A DNA stretch of 60,810 nucleotides from Amycolatopsis acidicola (GCF_007713735.2 NZ_VMNW02000051.1:1-60810), one strand, 5' to 3'; shown: positions 42,390 through 51,464, numbered from the stretch's first letter. The notes: generated from the letters alone by a model not told the origin. Translations and numbers: made by a program.

Positions 42390-43147
42390 CGCGAGATCAG
42401 CTTTTCCAGGCTGGCCCGGAAGTCCTCGGTCTCGAAGGACCTCTCCTCCGCCGTGGTCGCGAAGTCCAGCGTTGCGAGCACCGCCCGTTCGAGGTGGAGG
42501 TTCAGCAGGCGTTTCGTGCTTTCCACCGCCTGACGCGGCAACCCGGCGATCCGCTTCGCACAGGCCAGCGCCTCGGCCACCGGGTCCTCGACGATGTGGT
42601 TGGCCAGCCCCATTTCCAGCGCCCGCCGCGCCGGAATGCGCGCGCCCGTCAGGGCATACTCCTTCGCGAAATGCAGGCTCGTGTGCAGCGGCCACGTGAC
42701 GGGCCCTCCGTCGGCGGCGACCAGCCCGACCTGCACGTGGGGGTCGGCCAAATACGCCTGTTCGGCGAAGTACACGACATCGCTCAGCGCCACCAGGCTG
42801 CAGCCGAGCCCGACGGCGGGCCCGTTCACGGCGGCCACCAGCGGCACGCGGCAGCGCGCCATGCCCAGCACGATGTCCCGCCCGTGCGCGATCGACTTCG
42901 CCCGCAACTCGGGGTCCTGGCGCAGCTCGTCGAGATAAGCGAAATCGCCGCCCGCCGAGAACGCGCGGCCGCTGCCGGTCAGCACGGCCGCGCGGGCGTC
43001 ACGGTCTTCGCTCAGCCTCGGCCACAGGTTCGCGAGCCCGGTGTGCAGCGCGTCGTCGACCGCGTTGAGGGCGTCGGGCCGGTTCAGCGTGATGATCCGG
43101 AGCGGGCCGTCGGCGCGGACGTCGATCTCTTCGGGCATGTCGTACAT
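42386..43147 (-). CDS. Enoyl-CoA hydratase/isomerase family protein without the two standard glutamates
   Basis: A 253-residue crotonase. The oxyanion-hole segments (FSAGGDF and VNGPAVGLGCSLVAL) are present. However, the first catalytic glutamate position is serine (GCSL), and the second region reads PHVQVGLVAADGG without glutamate. Related actinobacterial proteins with the same pattern exist, so it is a natural subgroup, perhaps doing isomerase, hydrolase or thioester-binding chemistry instead of hydration. ATG at 43147 is adjacent to the dehydrogenase stop. Confidence 0.83.
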   Translation of the reverse strand: MYDMPEEIDVRADGPLRIITLNRPDALNAVDDALHTGLANLWPRLSEDRDARAAVLTGSGRAFSAGGDFAYLDELRQDPELRAKSIAHGRDIVLGMARCRVPLVAAVNGPAVGLGCSLVALSDVVYFAEQAYLADPHVQVGLVAADGGPVTWPLHTSLHFAKEYALTGARIPARRALEMGLANHIVEDPVAEALACAKRIAGLPRQAVESTKRLLNLHLERAVLATLDFATTAEERSFETEDFRASLEKLISR

Positions 43148-44236
43148 TCAGGCTCCCAATCCGAGGATCCGCGAGGCGATGATGTTCTTCTGGATCTGCG
43201 AGGTGCCGCCCATGACGCTCTGCGCGCGGCTGTAGAGGTACACCCCCAGCAGGCCGGGATCGCCGGTGCCACCGACGGCGAGCGCGGCGTGGCCCACCGA
43301 CTGCTCCACCCACGTCATCAGCAGTTTGTCGAGCGAGCCCTCGGGCCCGTGCACCACGCCGTCGAGCTGTTCGGACAGCCGGCGCCGCACGTGCAGGCGC
43401 AGCATCTCGGCCTGCACCGCCGCCCACGCGAGCTCCTCCGGCGCGCTGCGGCCGGCCCGTTCGGTGAGCTGGCGGACGAGTTTGCCGTAGCGGGCGGAAA
43501 AGCCGAGCGTGCCGGGTTCGCGTTCGTGCCCGACGACGGTCATCGCCATCGCCCAGCCGTCGCCGGGTTCGCCGATCAGGTTCGCCGCCGGCACCCGGGC
43601 CCCGTCGAAGAGCACCTGGCCGAACTCGCGCGTGACGCCGTTCATCATCTTCAGCGGGCGCTGCTCGACGCCGGGCTGGTGCATGTCCAGCACGAACGCG
43701 GAAATCCCGCGGTGCCGCGGCGCGTCCGGGTCGGTGCGCGCCAGGAGCAGGCACCAGTCCGCGACGTCGGAGTAGCTGGTCCAGATCTTGTGCCCGTGTA
43801 CGACGTACTCGCCGCCTTCGCGGGTGGCGGTGGTGGTCAGGGACGCCAGGTCCGAACCGGCGCCGGGTTCGCTGAAGCCCTGGCACCACCGTTCGGTGCC
43901 CCTGATCATGCCGGGCAGGAAGCGCTTTCTCTGCTCCTCGCTGCCGTGCCTGCCGAGCCCCTGCACGAGATAGCCGAGGCTGGGCCGGGGTGGCGCGCCC
44001 GCGATGGCGAGTTCTTCGTCCACGATCACGTCGTAGACCGGCGGCAGCTCGTACCCGCCGTACTCCTGGGGCCAGGACAGTCCGAAGAATCCCGCCGAGT
44101 ACAGGGCGCGGTGCCAGTCCGGCTGCCGTTCCCAGTACTCGTCGCCCGAGGCCGGGAACTCCTTCGCGTGCTCGTCGAGCCAGGCACGCAGCCGGGTGCG
44201 GAACGCCGCCTCCCCTGGCGAGTCACGATAGTCCAC
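43148..44236 (-). CDS. Acyl-CoA dehydrogenase, large subunit of second split enzyme
   Basis: A 362-residue FadE protein: GFSEPGAGSDLASL, GHKIWTSYSD, and C-terminal VMGGTSQIQKNIIASRILG. As in the 32172 protein, glycine replaces the medium-chain catalytic glutamate. Its N-terminus resembles large subunits of heteromeric steroid-type dehydrogenases. GTG at 44236 with GGAGG upstream is chosen, giving a 14-bp overlap with the small-subunit gene. Confidence 0.86.
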   Translation of the reverse strand: MDYRDSPGEAAFRTRLRAWLDEHAKEFPASGDEYWERQPDWHRALYSAGFFGLSWPQEYGGYELPPVYDVIVDEELAIAGAPPRPSLGYLVQGLGRHGSEEQRKRFLPGMIRGTERWCQGFSEPGAGSDLASLTTTATREGGEYVVHGHKIWTSYSDVADWCLLLARTDPDAPRHRGISAFVLDMHQPGVEQRPLKMMNGVTREFGQVLFDGARVPAANLIGEPGDGWAMAMTVVGHEREPGTLGFSARYGKLVRQLTERAGRSAPEELAWAAVQAEMLRLHVRRRLSEQLDGVVHGPEGSLDKLLMTWVEQSVGHAALAVGGTGDPGLLGVYLYSRAQSVMGGTSQIQKNIIASRILGLGA

Positions 44237-45122
44237 TTCGGACCTCCTCCAGCCGGGCCGGGAACAGTTCGGCCGACACCAGCACCCGCCGCAGGTACAC
44301 GTGAGCCAGGCACTCCCATGTGTTGCCGATACCGCCGTGCACCTGCACCGCCGTCTCGCACACCGTGCGCGCCGCGCGGGCACAGTAGATCTTGGCGACG
44401 CGGGCGGCGTGCCGGGCTTCGGGCGGAGGCAGTTCGTCGACGGCCCAGGCGGCGTGGCGCAGCACGCTGATCGAGCCTTCGATCAGGGCGAGGCCTTCGG
44501 CGAGCAGGTGCGCGACTGCTTGGTACGAACCGATGACGTGGCCGTACTGCTCACGGATCTTGGCGTAGTCGCAGGCGACCGCGTGGGCCCCGCGGGCACA
44601 GCCGACGAGGTCCGCGCAGGTCACCACCTGCGCGAGGGCACGCCAGCGTTCGGCGTCGGCGGCGGACAGCTCCCCCAGCGGTTCGAGCGGTCCGGTCAGC
44701 TCGGCGATGTGGCGGGTGAGGTCGGCGCCGGGGACGGGAGCACCGACGTCACCCGCGAGGACTTCGTTGCGGTGCAAGGTGAACGCGCGCTGGAAACCCC
44801 GGGCGTCAGGCGCTTCGTCGTCGACCGCGAGCGTGGCCGGGCCGGCGCCGAAGTGGCGGCCGAGGTCGTCGGCGAGCACCGGGCCCGCGAACGGCACGTC
44901 CACCAGCCCGCGCCCGAACTCCTCGGCGACGATCGCGACCTCCACCCCGGCAGCGCCGTCGGACCGCAGCGCCCGCCAGCCCGTGGCTTCCACGGCTTTG
45001 TCCAGCCGGGTCACGCGGTCCACATCGGACAGTTCACCGACCGAGCCCGGCCCGAGGTCGGCGGCCAGCTTCGCGGCCGCGTCCCGCAGCTGGCGCTGCT
45101 CACTGGTCAGCCGGACGTCCAT
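44223..45122 (-). CDS. Acyl-CoA dehydrogenase, small subunit of second split enzyme
   Basis: A 299-residue shortened FadE protein. The N-terminal helical part (MDVRLTSEQRQLRDAAAKL) is kept, the middle beta domain is reduced, and the C-terminal helices include HVIGSYQAVAHLLAE and VHGGIGNTWECLAHVYLRR (about residues 263-281), whose TWE glutamate aligns with the catalytic base of ChsE2-type small subunits. Paired with the large subunit by a 14-bp overlap. Confidence 0.84.
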   Translation of the reverse strand: MDVRLTSEQRQLRDAAAKLAADLGPGSVGELSDVDRVTRLDKAVEATGWRALRSDGAAGVEVAIVAEEFGRGLVDVPFAGPVLADDLGRHFGAGPATLAVDDEAPDARGFQRAFTLHRNEVLAGDVGAPVPGADLTRHIAELTGPLEPLGELSAADAERWRALAQVVTCADLVGCARGAHAVACDYAKIREQYGHVIGSYQAVAHLLAEGLALIEGSISVLRHAAWAVDELPPPEARHAARVAKIYCARAARTVCETAVQVHGGIGNTWECLAHVYLRRVLVSAELFPARLEEVRSGLS

Positions 45123-46503
45123 ACCGCTCCTTGAGGATTCTGCGCAACACCTTGCCGGAGGGCAGCCGCGGGATCTCCGGCACGAACACCACCTCGCGCG
45201 GCCGCTTGTAGGAGGCCAGCCGTTCGCCGACGAGCCCGGTGAGCTTCTCGGCCTCGATGGGCCGGGCGGCGGCCACGGCGGCGATCACCGCTTCGCCGTC
45301 CGCGGTGTCGGGCACACCGAACACGGCGCAGTCGGCCACCGCGGGATGCCCGTGCAGCACCGCTTCCACCTCGGCCGGGGCGACCTGGAACCCGCGCACC
45401 TTGATCATTTCCTTGGACCGGTCGGTCAGGTGCAGCCAGCCCCCGGCATCGAGGTCGCCGACGTCCCCGGTGCGGTACCACCCGTCGTCGAAGGCCTCGG
45501 CGTTCGCCTCCGCCGGGAGGTAGCCCGCCATCAGGGACTCCGCGCGAGCCTGGATCTCGCCGGTTTCCCCTGGGGCGACGGGCTTTCCGGTGTCCAGCGA
45601 GACCACCCGCAGCACCACTCCCGGCACGGCCTTGCCCGCGCTGTCGAGCCTGGCGTCCTCCAGCGGATTACACGCGATCACCGGCAGCTCGCTGGCGCCG
45701 TAGGCGGGCACCCAGCGCACGCCCGTCCGCCGGGTGACCTCCTCGGCGACGCTCGCGGTGACGGGCGTGGCGCCCCACATGATGTAGCGCAGCGAGGACA
45801 GGTCGAAGGACTCGAGCTCGGGATGTGAGGCGATGGCGAGCGCGATCGGCGCCACCGCCATCTCGACGGTGATCCGGTCGGCCTCGATGGTGCGCAGCAG
45901 CCGGTCCAGGTCGAAACGGCGATGCAGGCGCATCCAGGTCCCGCACTCCAGCGCGGTCACGATGTTGAGCAGGCCGAGGATGTGCGACGGCGGGGTGACC
46001 ACCTGGATCCGGTCCTGGTCGCTCAGGCCCAGCGCGTCCCGCCAATGCCGCACGGCGGCACCGAACGAACGATGGGTGTGGCGCACGGCTTTGGGCAGCC
46101 CCGTGGTGCCGGAACTGAACACCAGCACCGAATCCGTGTCGGGATCCGGCTCGGCCCACGTGGCTTCGGCCGGTTCGATCGGCTCGTCGAGCGACAGCAT
46201 CGGCAGGAGCCCGGCCAGCACCGGGTTGTCGCCCACGGCGTGCTCCGTGCCGGTCACGGCGAGGGCGTGCTCGACCTCCCCGCGTTTCCAGGCCGGGCTG
46301 ATCAGCACCACCGCGGCGCCGAGGCGCCAGATCGCCCGCACCGCGATCACGAACTCCGGGCGGTTGGACGACATCAGCGCCACCCGATCACCGGCGCGCA
46401 CCCCGCGCGCGCCCAGGGTGCGGGCCAGTCCGGCGGCGAGCGCGTCGAGCCTGGTGAGGCTGTATTCGCTGTCCTCGAAGGTAAGGACGACCCGCTCGGT
46501 CAT
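45100..46503 (-). CDS. Acyl-CoA ligase (FadD-type)
   Basis: A 467-residue AMP-forming ligase: P-loop SSGTTGLPKA, YGASELPV, hinge RTGDVGDLDAGGWLHLTDRSKEMIK (split by family spacing) and PSGKVLRR lysine. The layout resembles 4-coumarate/fatty-acyl ligases. It overlaps the small-subunit gene by 23 bp and the LLM gene by 4 bp. Within this operon it may activate the acid that the split dehydrogenase then oxidises. Confidence 0.87.
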   Translation of the reverse strand: MTERVVLTFEDSEYSLTRLDALAAGLARTLGARGVRAGDRVALMSSNRPEFVIAVRAIWRLGAAVVLISPAWKRGEVEHALAVTGTEHAVGDNPVLAGLLPMLSLDEPIEPAEATWAEPDPDTDSVLVFSSGTTGLPKAVRHTHRSFGAAVRHWRDALGLSDQDRIQVVTPPSHILGLLNIVTALECGTWMRLHRRFDLDRLLRTIEADRITVEMAVAPIALAIASHPELESFDLSSLRYIMWGATPVTASVAEEVTRRTGVRWVPAYGASELPVIACNPLEDARLDSAGKAVPGVVLRVVSLDTGKPVAPGETGEIQARAESLMAGYLPAEANAEAFDDGWYRTGDVGDLDAGGWLHLTDRSKEMIKVRGFQVAPAEVEAVLHGHPAVADCAVFGVPDTADGEAVIAAVAAARPIEAEKLTGLVGERLASYKRPREVVFVPEIPRLPSGKVLRRILKERYGRPADQ

Positions 46504-47459
46504 GATCTCAGCTCCGCCGCGAGGCCGGCGAGCATCTCGCGGGTGCGCTGCTTCGACGCGACGAGTTCGTCCCGGCTCTCGCCGATCGGCAGCAGCCGCA
46601 CCGAAAGATCGGTCACCCCGGCGTCCGCGAAGCGCCGGAACCGCGCCGCGATCGCCGGCTCGTCGCCCGCCGCGCACAGATCGCCGATGTCACGGGCGTC
46701 GCCGTAGTCCAGGAGCCGCTGGTAGTTCGGGGAGATCTCGGCCTCGCCGAGGATCCGGTTGGCGCGCCGCCGCACGGAGTCCACTTCGGACGGACGGCAC
46801 AGGCACACCGGGATCCCGGCCACGACGCGCGGCGCGGGCCGCCCGGCCTCGGCGGCCGCCTTGGTGATGCGCGGGACGACGTGGCCGGAGATCGCGCGCT
46901 CGTCGGCCATCCACAGCACGGTGCCATCGGCGCGCTCCCCCGCCAGCCGCAGCATCACCGGGCCGAGCGCGGCCACCAGCACGGGCAGCGGGCCGACCGG
47001 GCCGAGGTCCAGCGGGTTGTGCACGGTGAAAGTGCCGTTCTCGACGTCGACCGCGCCGGGACCGCGGAACGCCGCGTCCAGCACGTCGAGGTAGTCGCGG
47101 GTGTACGCGGCGGGCCGCTCGTACGGCAGCCCCAGCATGTCGCGCACGATCCAGTGGTGCGACGGGCCCAGCCCGAGCGTCAGCCTGCCGCCCGCCGCGG
47201 CCTGCGCGGACAGCGCCTGCCGCGCCAGCGCGACGGGATGCTGGGCCTGTAACGGGACCACCGCGGTGCCCAGCTCGATCCGCGCGGTTCTCGTGCCCAT
47301 CAGCGAAACCGCCACCAGCGCGTCGAAATCGCCCGGGATCTGCGGCACCCAGGCGGTGTCGAGCCCGGCGTCCTCCGCCCAGGCCACGTCCGCGAGCATC
47401 CGCGAAACCTTGCGGGCGGAATCGCCACGCTCCGGCCCGGTCATGACCCCGATCCGCAC
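46500..47459 (-). CDS. LLM-class (probably F420-dependent) oxidoreductase
   Basis: A 319-residue luciferase-like TIM-barrel protein. The N-terminal GVMTGPERGDSARK strand, LGTAVVPLQAQHPVALARQALSAQ region (split by the QHP motif) and GLGPSHHWIVRDMLG match the F420-dependent LLM family often named TIGR03564-like. It could reduce or oxygenate a cyclic ketone or alcohol. GTG at 47459 is the first gene of the six-gene leftward operon from operator locus I. Confidence 0.84.
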   Translation of the reverse strand: MRIGVMTGPERGDSARKVSRMLADVAWAEDAGLDTAWVPQIPGDFDALVAVSLMGTRTARIELGTAVVPLQAQHPVALARQALSAQAAAGGRLTLGLGPSHHWIVRDMLGLPYERPAAYTRDYLDVLDAAFRGPGAVDVENGTFTVHNPLDLGPVGPLPVLVAALGPVMLRLAGERADGTVLWMADERAISGHVVPRITKAAAEAGRPAPRVVAGIPVCLCRPSEVDSVRRRANRILGEAEISPNYQRLLDYGDARDIGDLCAAGDEPAIAARFRRFADAGVTDLSVRLLPIGESRDELVASKQRTREMLAGLAAELRS

Positions 47460-47503
47460 GTTTCCTCCTCGGCTCGACGGCGATTACGCTACTTGCAGAA
47501 AAC

Positions 47504-47539
47504 GAGAATGCCAATACCATCAATGAGAACCGACCTACG
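47504..47539. promoter_or_regulatory. GAGAAT operator pair, locus I
   Basis: GAGAATGCCAATACC at 47504-47518 and GAGAACCGACCTACG at 47525-47539: two good left half-sites in direct orientation exactly 21 bp apart, right halves weak. The first site is nearly identical to the locus B site at 6413. It lies between the divergent LLM operon and the dehydratase-thiolase operon. Confidence 0.65.
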
Positions 47540-47554
47540 ACCGCAAGGAGCGGG

Positions 47555-48052
47555 ATGGACGCGCTGACCGGCAGTCTCGTCACGCCCGCGATGGCGGCCG
47601 CCGTGGGCACCACACTGTCCCGGCAGGTGAGCTACCCGGTGAGCGAATCCGACATCCGCCGCTGGGCCATCGCCGTCTACTGGCCCGAGCCGCCCCCGGC
47701 GCGGTTCCTCCAGAACTCAGCGGCTCCCGCGGAGTTCAACCCCTTCGCGTGGGCCGTCGCGGAGCGCGTCACCGCCACGGAAGCGCCGGACCCCAACGAC
47801 CCGGACAGCACGGAGAAGCTCGCCGGGATCCCCGGCCCCGGCCTGCGCTTCCTGCTCAACGGCGGGCTTTCGGCCGAATACGGCGCGCCGATCCGCCCGG
47901 GCGACGTGATCACCTCGGTGCGCCGCCTCGGCCCGTACTCCGAACGCGAAGGCCGGCTCGGCCGGATGTTGTTCACCCGCACCGAGGACACGTGGACCAA
48001 CCAGGACGGCGCGTTCGTGCGCCGCGCGGTGGCCACGATCATCCGCTACTGA
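47555..48052 (+). CDS. FAS1-like/MaoC N-terminal dehydratase-domain protein
   Basis: A 165-residue hotdog protein of the MaoC-like N-terminal (FAS1-type dehydratase) kind: YPVSESDIRRWAIAVYWPEP and LNGGLSAEYGAPIRPGDVI are typical. It normally lacks the catalytic Asp/His and pairs with an active MaoC partner, as in ChsH1-ChsH2-like or Rv0635-Rv0637-like hydratases. The active partner follows 11 bp downstream. ATG at 47555 follows AAGGAGCGGG. Confidence 0.85.
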   Translation: MDALTGSLVTPAMAAAVGTTLSRQVSYPVSESDIRRWAIAVYWPEPPPARFLQNSAAPAEFNPFAWAVAERVTATEAPDPNDPDSTEKLAGIPGPGLRFLLNGGLSAEYGAPIRPGDVITSVRRLGPYSEREGRLGRMLFTRTEDTWTNQDGAFVRRAVATIIRY

Positions 48053-48063
48053 AGGGACCCGGG

Positions 48064-48468
48064 ATGACCGAGATCGCGGTCGGCACCGAGCTGCCGCCGT
48101 TCTCCCGCGCCACGGGCTTCGGGAACTGGAACCGGTTCGCCGCCGTCAACGACGAGTTCGTGCCGATCCACATGGACGACGAGGCCGCCCGCGCGGCCGG
48201 GCATCCGACGGCGATCGGGATGGGCACGCTGCAGTGGTCCTACCTGCACAACCTGCTGCGCGACTGGCTCGGCGGGCGCGGCGCGATCCTTCGCGTCGAG
48301 GGCCAGTTCCGGGGCCGCAACACCCGCGGCATGACGGTGACGGCGCGCGGGATCGTCACCGCGCTCGGGGAAGAGAACGGGACGCGCACGGCGACGCTCG
48401 ACGTGTGGACCGAAGACGAGCACGGCACCCGGCTGCTCCCGGGCACCGCCGTCGTGAGCCTGGAGTAG
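48064..48468 (+). CDS. MaoC-family (R)-specific enoyl-CoA hydratase
   Basis: A 134-residue hotdog hydratase. The hydratase motif is present: aspartate and histidine in NDEFVPIHMDDEAA (about residues 29-42) and a following GHPTAIGMG. It would hydrate a 2-enoyl-CoA as a heterodimer with the preceding protein. It lies between that gene and a thiolase; the three form a complete hydration-to-cleavage end of beta-oxidation, except for the 3-hydroxyacyl dehydrogenase, a role any of the regulon SDRs could take. Confidence 0.86.
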   Translation: MTEIAVGTELPPFSRATGFGNWNRFAAVNDEFVPIHMDDEAARAAGHPTAIGMGTLQWSYLHNLLRDWLGGRGAILRVEGQFRGRNTRGMTVTARGIVTALGEENGTRTATLDVWTEDEHGTRLLPGTAVVSLE

Positions 48469-48476
48469 GAGTGAAG

Positions 48477-49646
48477 ATGACCGAAGCGGTGATCATCAGC
48501 GCGGTGCGCACCCCGGTGGGGACCGCGCGCAAGGGCACGCTCACCGAGACGCCCGCGGAGGAGCTGGCCACGCACGTCCTCACCGAAGCCGTGCGCCGGA
48601 GCGGGCTCGCGCCGGAGCGGTTCGACGACGTGATGCTGGCCGAATCCCTTTACGGCGGCGGGGATCTCGCCCGTTACGCGGCCGTCGCGGCGGGGATGAC
48701 GCAGGTGCCGGGGCAGGCCGTCAACCGGCACTGCGCGGGCAGTCTCACCACGGTCGGGAACGCGGCCGCGACCATCCGGGCGGGGATGGACCGGGCCGTC
48801 GTGGCCGGGGGCGTCCAGTCGTCGTCGCTCGCGCCGCGGGGCGTGTGGCGGATCCCCGGGCGGGACGAGACCGAGACCCGCAACCCGCCCACCTTCCCGC
48901 AGAGCGCGGAGGTGAACGACGACGTCTCGCTGACCGTCGGCTGGAACGTCGCGCGGAAGTACGGGATCAGCCGGGAGCGGATGGACGCCTGGGCCGTGCG
49001 CTCGCACGCCCGCGCCATCGCCGCGATCGACGCCGGGACGTTCGACGACGAGATCACCCCGGTGAAGGTGACCCGCCGGGATGGCACCGTCACCGAGTTC
49101 GCCGTCGACGAGCACCCGCGCCGCGACACGTCGCTGGAGAAGGTCTCGAAGCTCAAGCCGCTGCACCCGGAGATCGAGGGTTTCTCCATCACCGCGGGGA
49201 ATGCCTGTGGCGCCAACGACGGCGCGGCCGCGCTGGCGCTCACCTCCGGCGAACTCGCCGCCGAGGCCGGACTGTCCGCTTTGGGCACCGTGAAGGCGTG
49301 GGCGGCGGCGGGCGTCGACCCGCGCTACACCGGCGTCGGGGCGATCGACTCGATCACGAAAGTACTCGGCCGCGCCGGGCTGTCCGTGCCGGACGTGCAC
49401 CTGTGGGAGATCAACGAGGCGTTCGCGTCGGTTCCCGTGGCCGCGTGCCAGGAGTTGGGCATCGACGAGGAACTGGTGAACGTGCACGGCAGCGGGTGCA
49501 GCCTCGGCCACGCCGTCGCCGCCACGGGCGCCCGGATGCTGACCACGCTGACGCACGAACTGCGCCGCCGCGGCGGCGGAATCGGCGTGGCGGCGATGTG
49601 CGCCGGCGGCGGTCAGGGGGGCGCGGTCGTCATCGAGGTCGGCTGA
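48477..49646 (+). CDS. Thiolase-family acetyl-CoA acetyltransferase
   Basis: A 389-residue thiolase. The nucleophilic cysteine is in NRHCAGS (about residue 83). The second cysteine region is MCAGGGQGGA near the C-terminus, NEAF is intact, and the usual GGALGHP histidine motif appears as CSLGHAVAATG. NACGAND replaces the usual NASGxND. It cleaves 3-ketoacyl-CoA with CoA. ATG at 48477 follows TAGGAG. It is the last gene of the rightward operon from operator locus I. Confidence 0.87.
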   Translation: MTEAVIISAVRTPVGTARKGTLTETPAEELATHVLTEAVRRSGLAPERFDDVMLAESLYGGGDLARYAAVAAGMTQVPGQAVNRHCAGSLTTVGNAAATIRAGMDRAVVAGGVQSSSLAPRGVWRIPGRDETETRNPPTFPQSAEVNDDVSLTVGWNVARKYGISRERMDAWAVRSHARAIAAIDAGTFDDEITPVKVTRRDGTVTEFAVDEHPRRDTSLEKVSKLKPLHPEIEGFSITAGNACGANDGAAALALTSGELAAEAGLSALGTVKAWAAAGVDPRYTGVGAIDSITKVLGRAGLSVPDVHLWEINEAFASVPVAACQELGIDEELVNVHGSGCSLGHAVAATGARMLTTLTHELRRRGGGIGVAAMCAGGGQGGAVVIEVG

Positions 49647-49661
49647 TCCATTGTGGACTTC

Positions 49662-51464
49662 TCAGCGCCGTCCGCAGAGCACCTCCAGGTCCTCCGCGCA
49701 GGCGTAGTACTGGAAGCCCGCCATGGTGGCCCGGCCTTCCCGGGTGAACAGGTAGTCCTTGAAGGCGGCGGGCAGTGACTCCGGTTCCGGCCAGCCCCGG
49801 CTGTAGAGGTACTCGACCGTCCAGAACGGGTAGCCCGCGCGGATGTCGTCCAGCGTCGCGGCGCGGCCGTCCAGGCTGATCTGCTTCACGTTGGCCGCCT
49901 GCTCGACGTCGGACACGTCCGCGTAGCCGATCGCGTCGTCCTGGCTGGCGATCTGGTCGGTCAGGTTCGCGGTGGAGCCCTGCTCGCACACGATCGGCAG
50001 GTTCGGGGCGACACCGGCGTTCCGCTCACGGCAGGAGTCCGAAGTGGACTGCGCCTGCTTCCGCGGTACGCCGGGCGCACTCAGTACGTACTGTTCGAGT
50101 GCCTGCCGCGTGCCCGAGGACGTCGTCCGGCCCACGACGCGGATTTCCCCGGCGTCACGCGGATTCCCGGTGATATCGCTCCAGGTGCGGGCGGTGCCGG
50201 TGAAGATGCGCCGCGCGTCTTCGAGGGACAGGTCGTTCACCGGGACGTTGGCGCTCGCGACGAACGTGAACGGAACGATGGCCAGGGGCTGCGGCACCAG
50301 CTGGGCGAACTGCGGGTCGTCGAACCGGCCGTCCGACAGCGCGAGCTGCCCGCCGCGGTTGTCGTTGTCGGCGAGCCGCCGGAGGCCCTCCAGGCTGCCC
50401 GGCGTGCGCACCTTCACCGAAGCTTGCGGGCAATAGGCGTGGTACGAGCCGGCCAGTTCCGTGGCCGCCCGGCCGAACGCGCTCGACCCTTCCACGGCGA
50501 TCTCACCGGGTACGCACACCACGCCCTCCGGAAGCTTGGTGAAGGGCGTGACGTTGTTGAGCAGCAACACAACCGCGAGTACGCCGGCGCAGACCGCGGT
50601 CAGCCCGCCCCACAGCAAAGTGGCCGGCCGGATCTTCTCGCGGCCCTCGGTGGTGGTGATGGCGCCTTCGCGGAGCGCGCCCTCCACGGTGACCTCGTGC
50701 TGTTCGCCGGGCCGCGTGCCGGAGAGCACGACGACGAGCTTGTACGAGTCCTCCTCGCCGAGCCTGAGCATCGGCAGCTTCACGCGCTCCGGCTCGATCG
50801 TGAAGTCGGGCATCTTGGTGACGACCCGTTGCAGTTCGACGGGCTCGGACTCGGTGGCGTCGACGGAAACGACCGTGCGGCCCGGAAAATGCAGTGCAAG
50901 CGGCGACACGTAGTCGTCCGGCTCGATCTCCACGCCCCCGGCGTTCTTGATGCGCACCACCACGAACCCGGGGTCGGCCACCGCGGCGTGCTCGCCCTCG
51001 AGCCGCAGCGCCTCCCCTTTGTCCACGTCGAACGGGGTGTCGATGCGCACGCGGCAGGACAGGATCCGCCTGCGGCGGGAACGCACGTTGCTGGCCACGG
51101 TGGCCACGGCCGCCAGCGCCGTGACGATCGAGGTGCCGGTGGTGCCGACCGGGCTGATCGCGGCCTCCGCGACCCACTGCCGTTGCGTGATTCCCAGGAC
51201 TACCACCACGATCGCGAGCACCGCGAGCCCGGCGACCAGGAGCCGCCGGTGCCTGCGGCGGCGTCGCACGGGGGCCGCGCGGTGGACGACCGTGTCGGGC
51301 ACGCGCCGCGCGCCCGCCGCCGTCGAGGGATCGGCCTCCTTGGCGAGGCTGATCCGGCGCGCGGCGACCGTCACCTTCTCGTCGATCCCGGCGCCGTCCT
51401 CCTCCGGGTACGCCGCCCGGTAAAGGGCCCTCGTCAGCTGCGTTTTCTCGTCATCGGACGGCAT
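49662..51464 (-). CDS. Membrane-anchored PstS-like substrate-binding protein with N-terminal extension
   Basis: A 600-residue protein. Residues 1-72 are cytoplasmic and arginine-rich; a first membrane segment is at about 73-92, a possible second at 100-122, then an extracytoplasmic or cytoplasmic beta-rich segment (135-270) and another membrane helix at about 285-305. The rest (310-600) resembles a PstS-type phosphate-binding domain (EGSSAFGRAA, GRTTSSGTRQAL, GYADVSD). PstS proteins are normally lipoproteins of about 370 residues; this one is membrane-anchored. It overlaps its membrane partner by 14 bp; no transporter genes are adjacent. Confidence 0.75.
   Translation of the reverse strand: MPSDDEKTQLTRALYRAAYPEEDGAGIDEKVTVAARRISLAKEADPSTAAGARRVPDTVVHRAAPVRRRRRHRRLLVAGLAVLAIVVVVLGITQRQWVAEAAISPVGTTGTSIVTALAAVATVASNVRSRRRRILSCRVRIDTPFDVDKGEALRLEGEHAAVADPGFVVVRIKNAGGVEIEPDDYVSPLALHFPGRTVVSVDATESEPVELQRVVTKMPDFTIEPERVKLPMLRLGEEDSYKLVVVLSGTRPGEQHEVTVEGALREGAITTTEGREKIRPATLLWGGLTAVCAGVLAVVLLLNNVTPFTKLPEGVVCVPGEIAVEGSSAFGRAATELAGSYHAYCPQASVKVRTPGSLEGLRRLADNDNRGGQLALSDGRFDDPQFAQLVPQPLAIVPFTFVASANVPVNDLSLEDARRIFTGTARTWSDITGNPRDAGEIRVVGRTTSSGTRQALEQYVLSAPGVPRKQAQSTSDSCRERNAGVAPNLPIVCEQGSTANLTDQIASQDDAIGYADVSDVEQAANVKQISLDGRAATLDDIRAGYPFWTVEYLYSRGWPEPESLPAAFKDYLFTREGRATMAGFQYYACAEDLEVLCGRR

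Noticed and set aside
43148..44236. Catalytically dead dehydrogenase because of GGTSQIQ
   Set aside because: The glutamate or glutamine in TSxIQ is not the catalytic base; large subunits of split dehydrogenases normally lack the base, and the small subunit supplies it.
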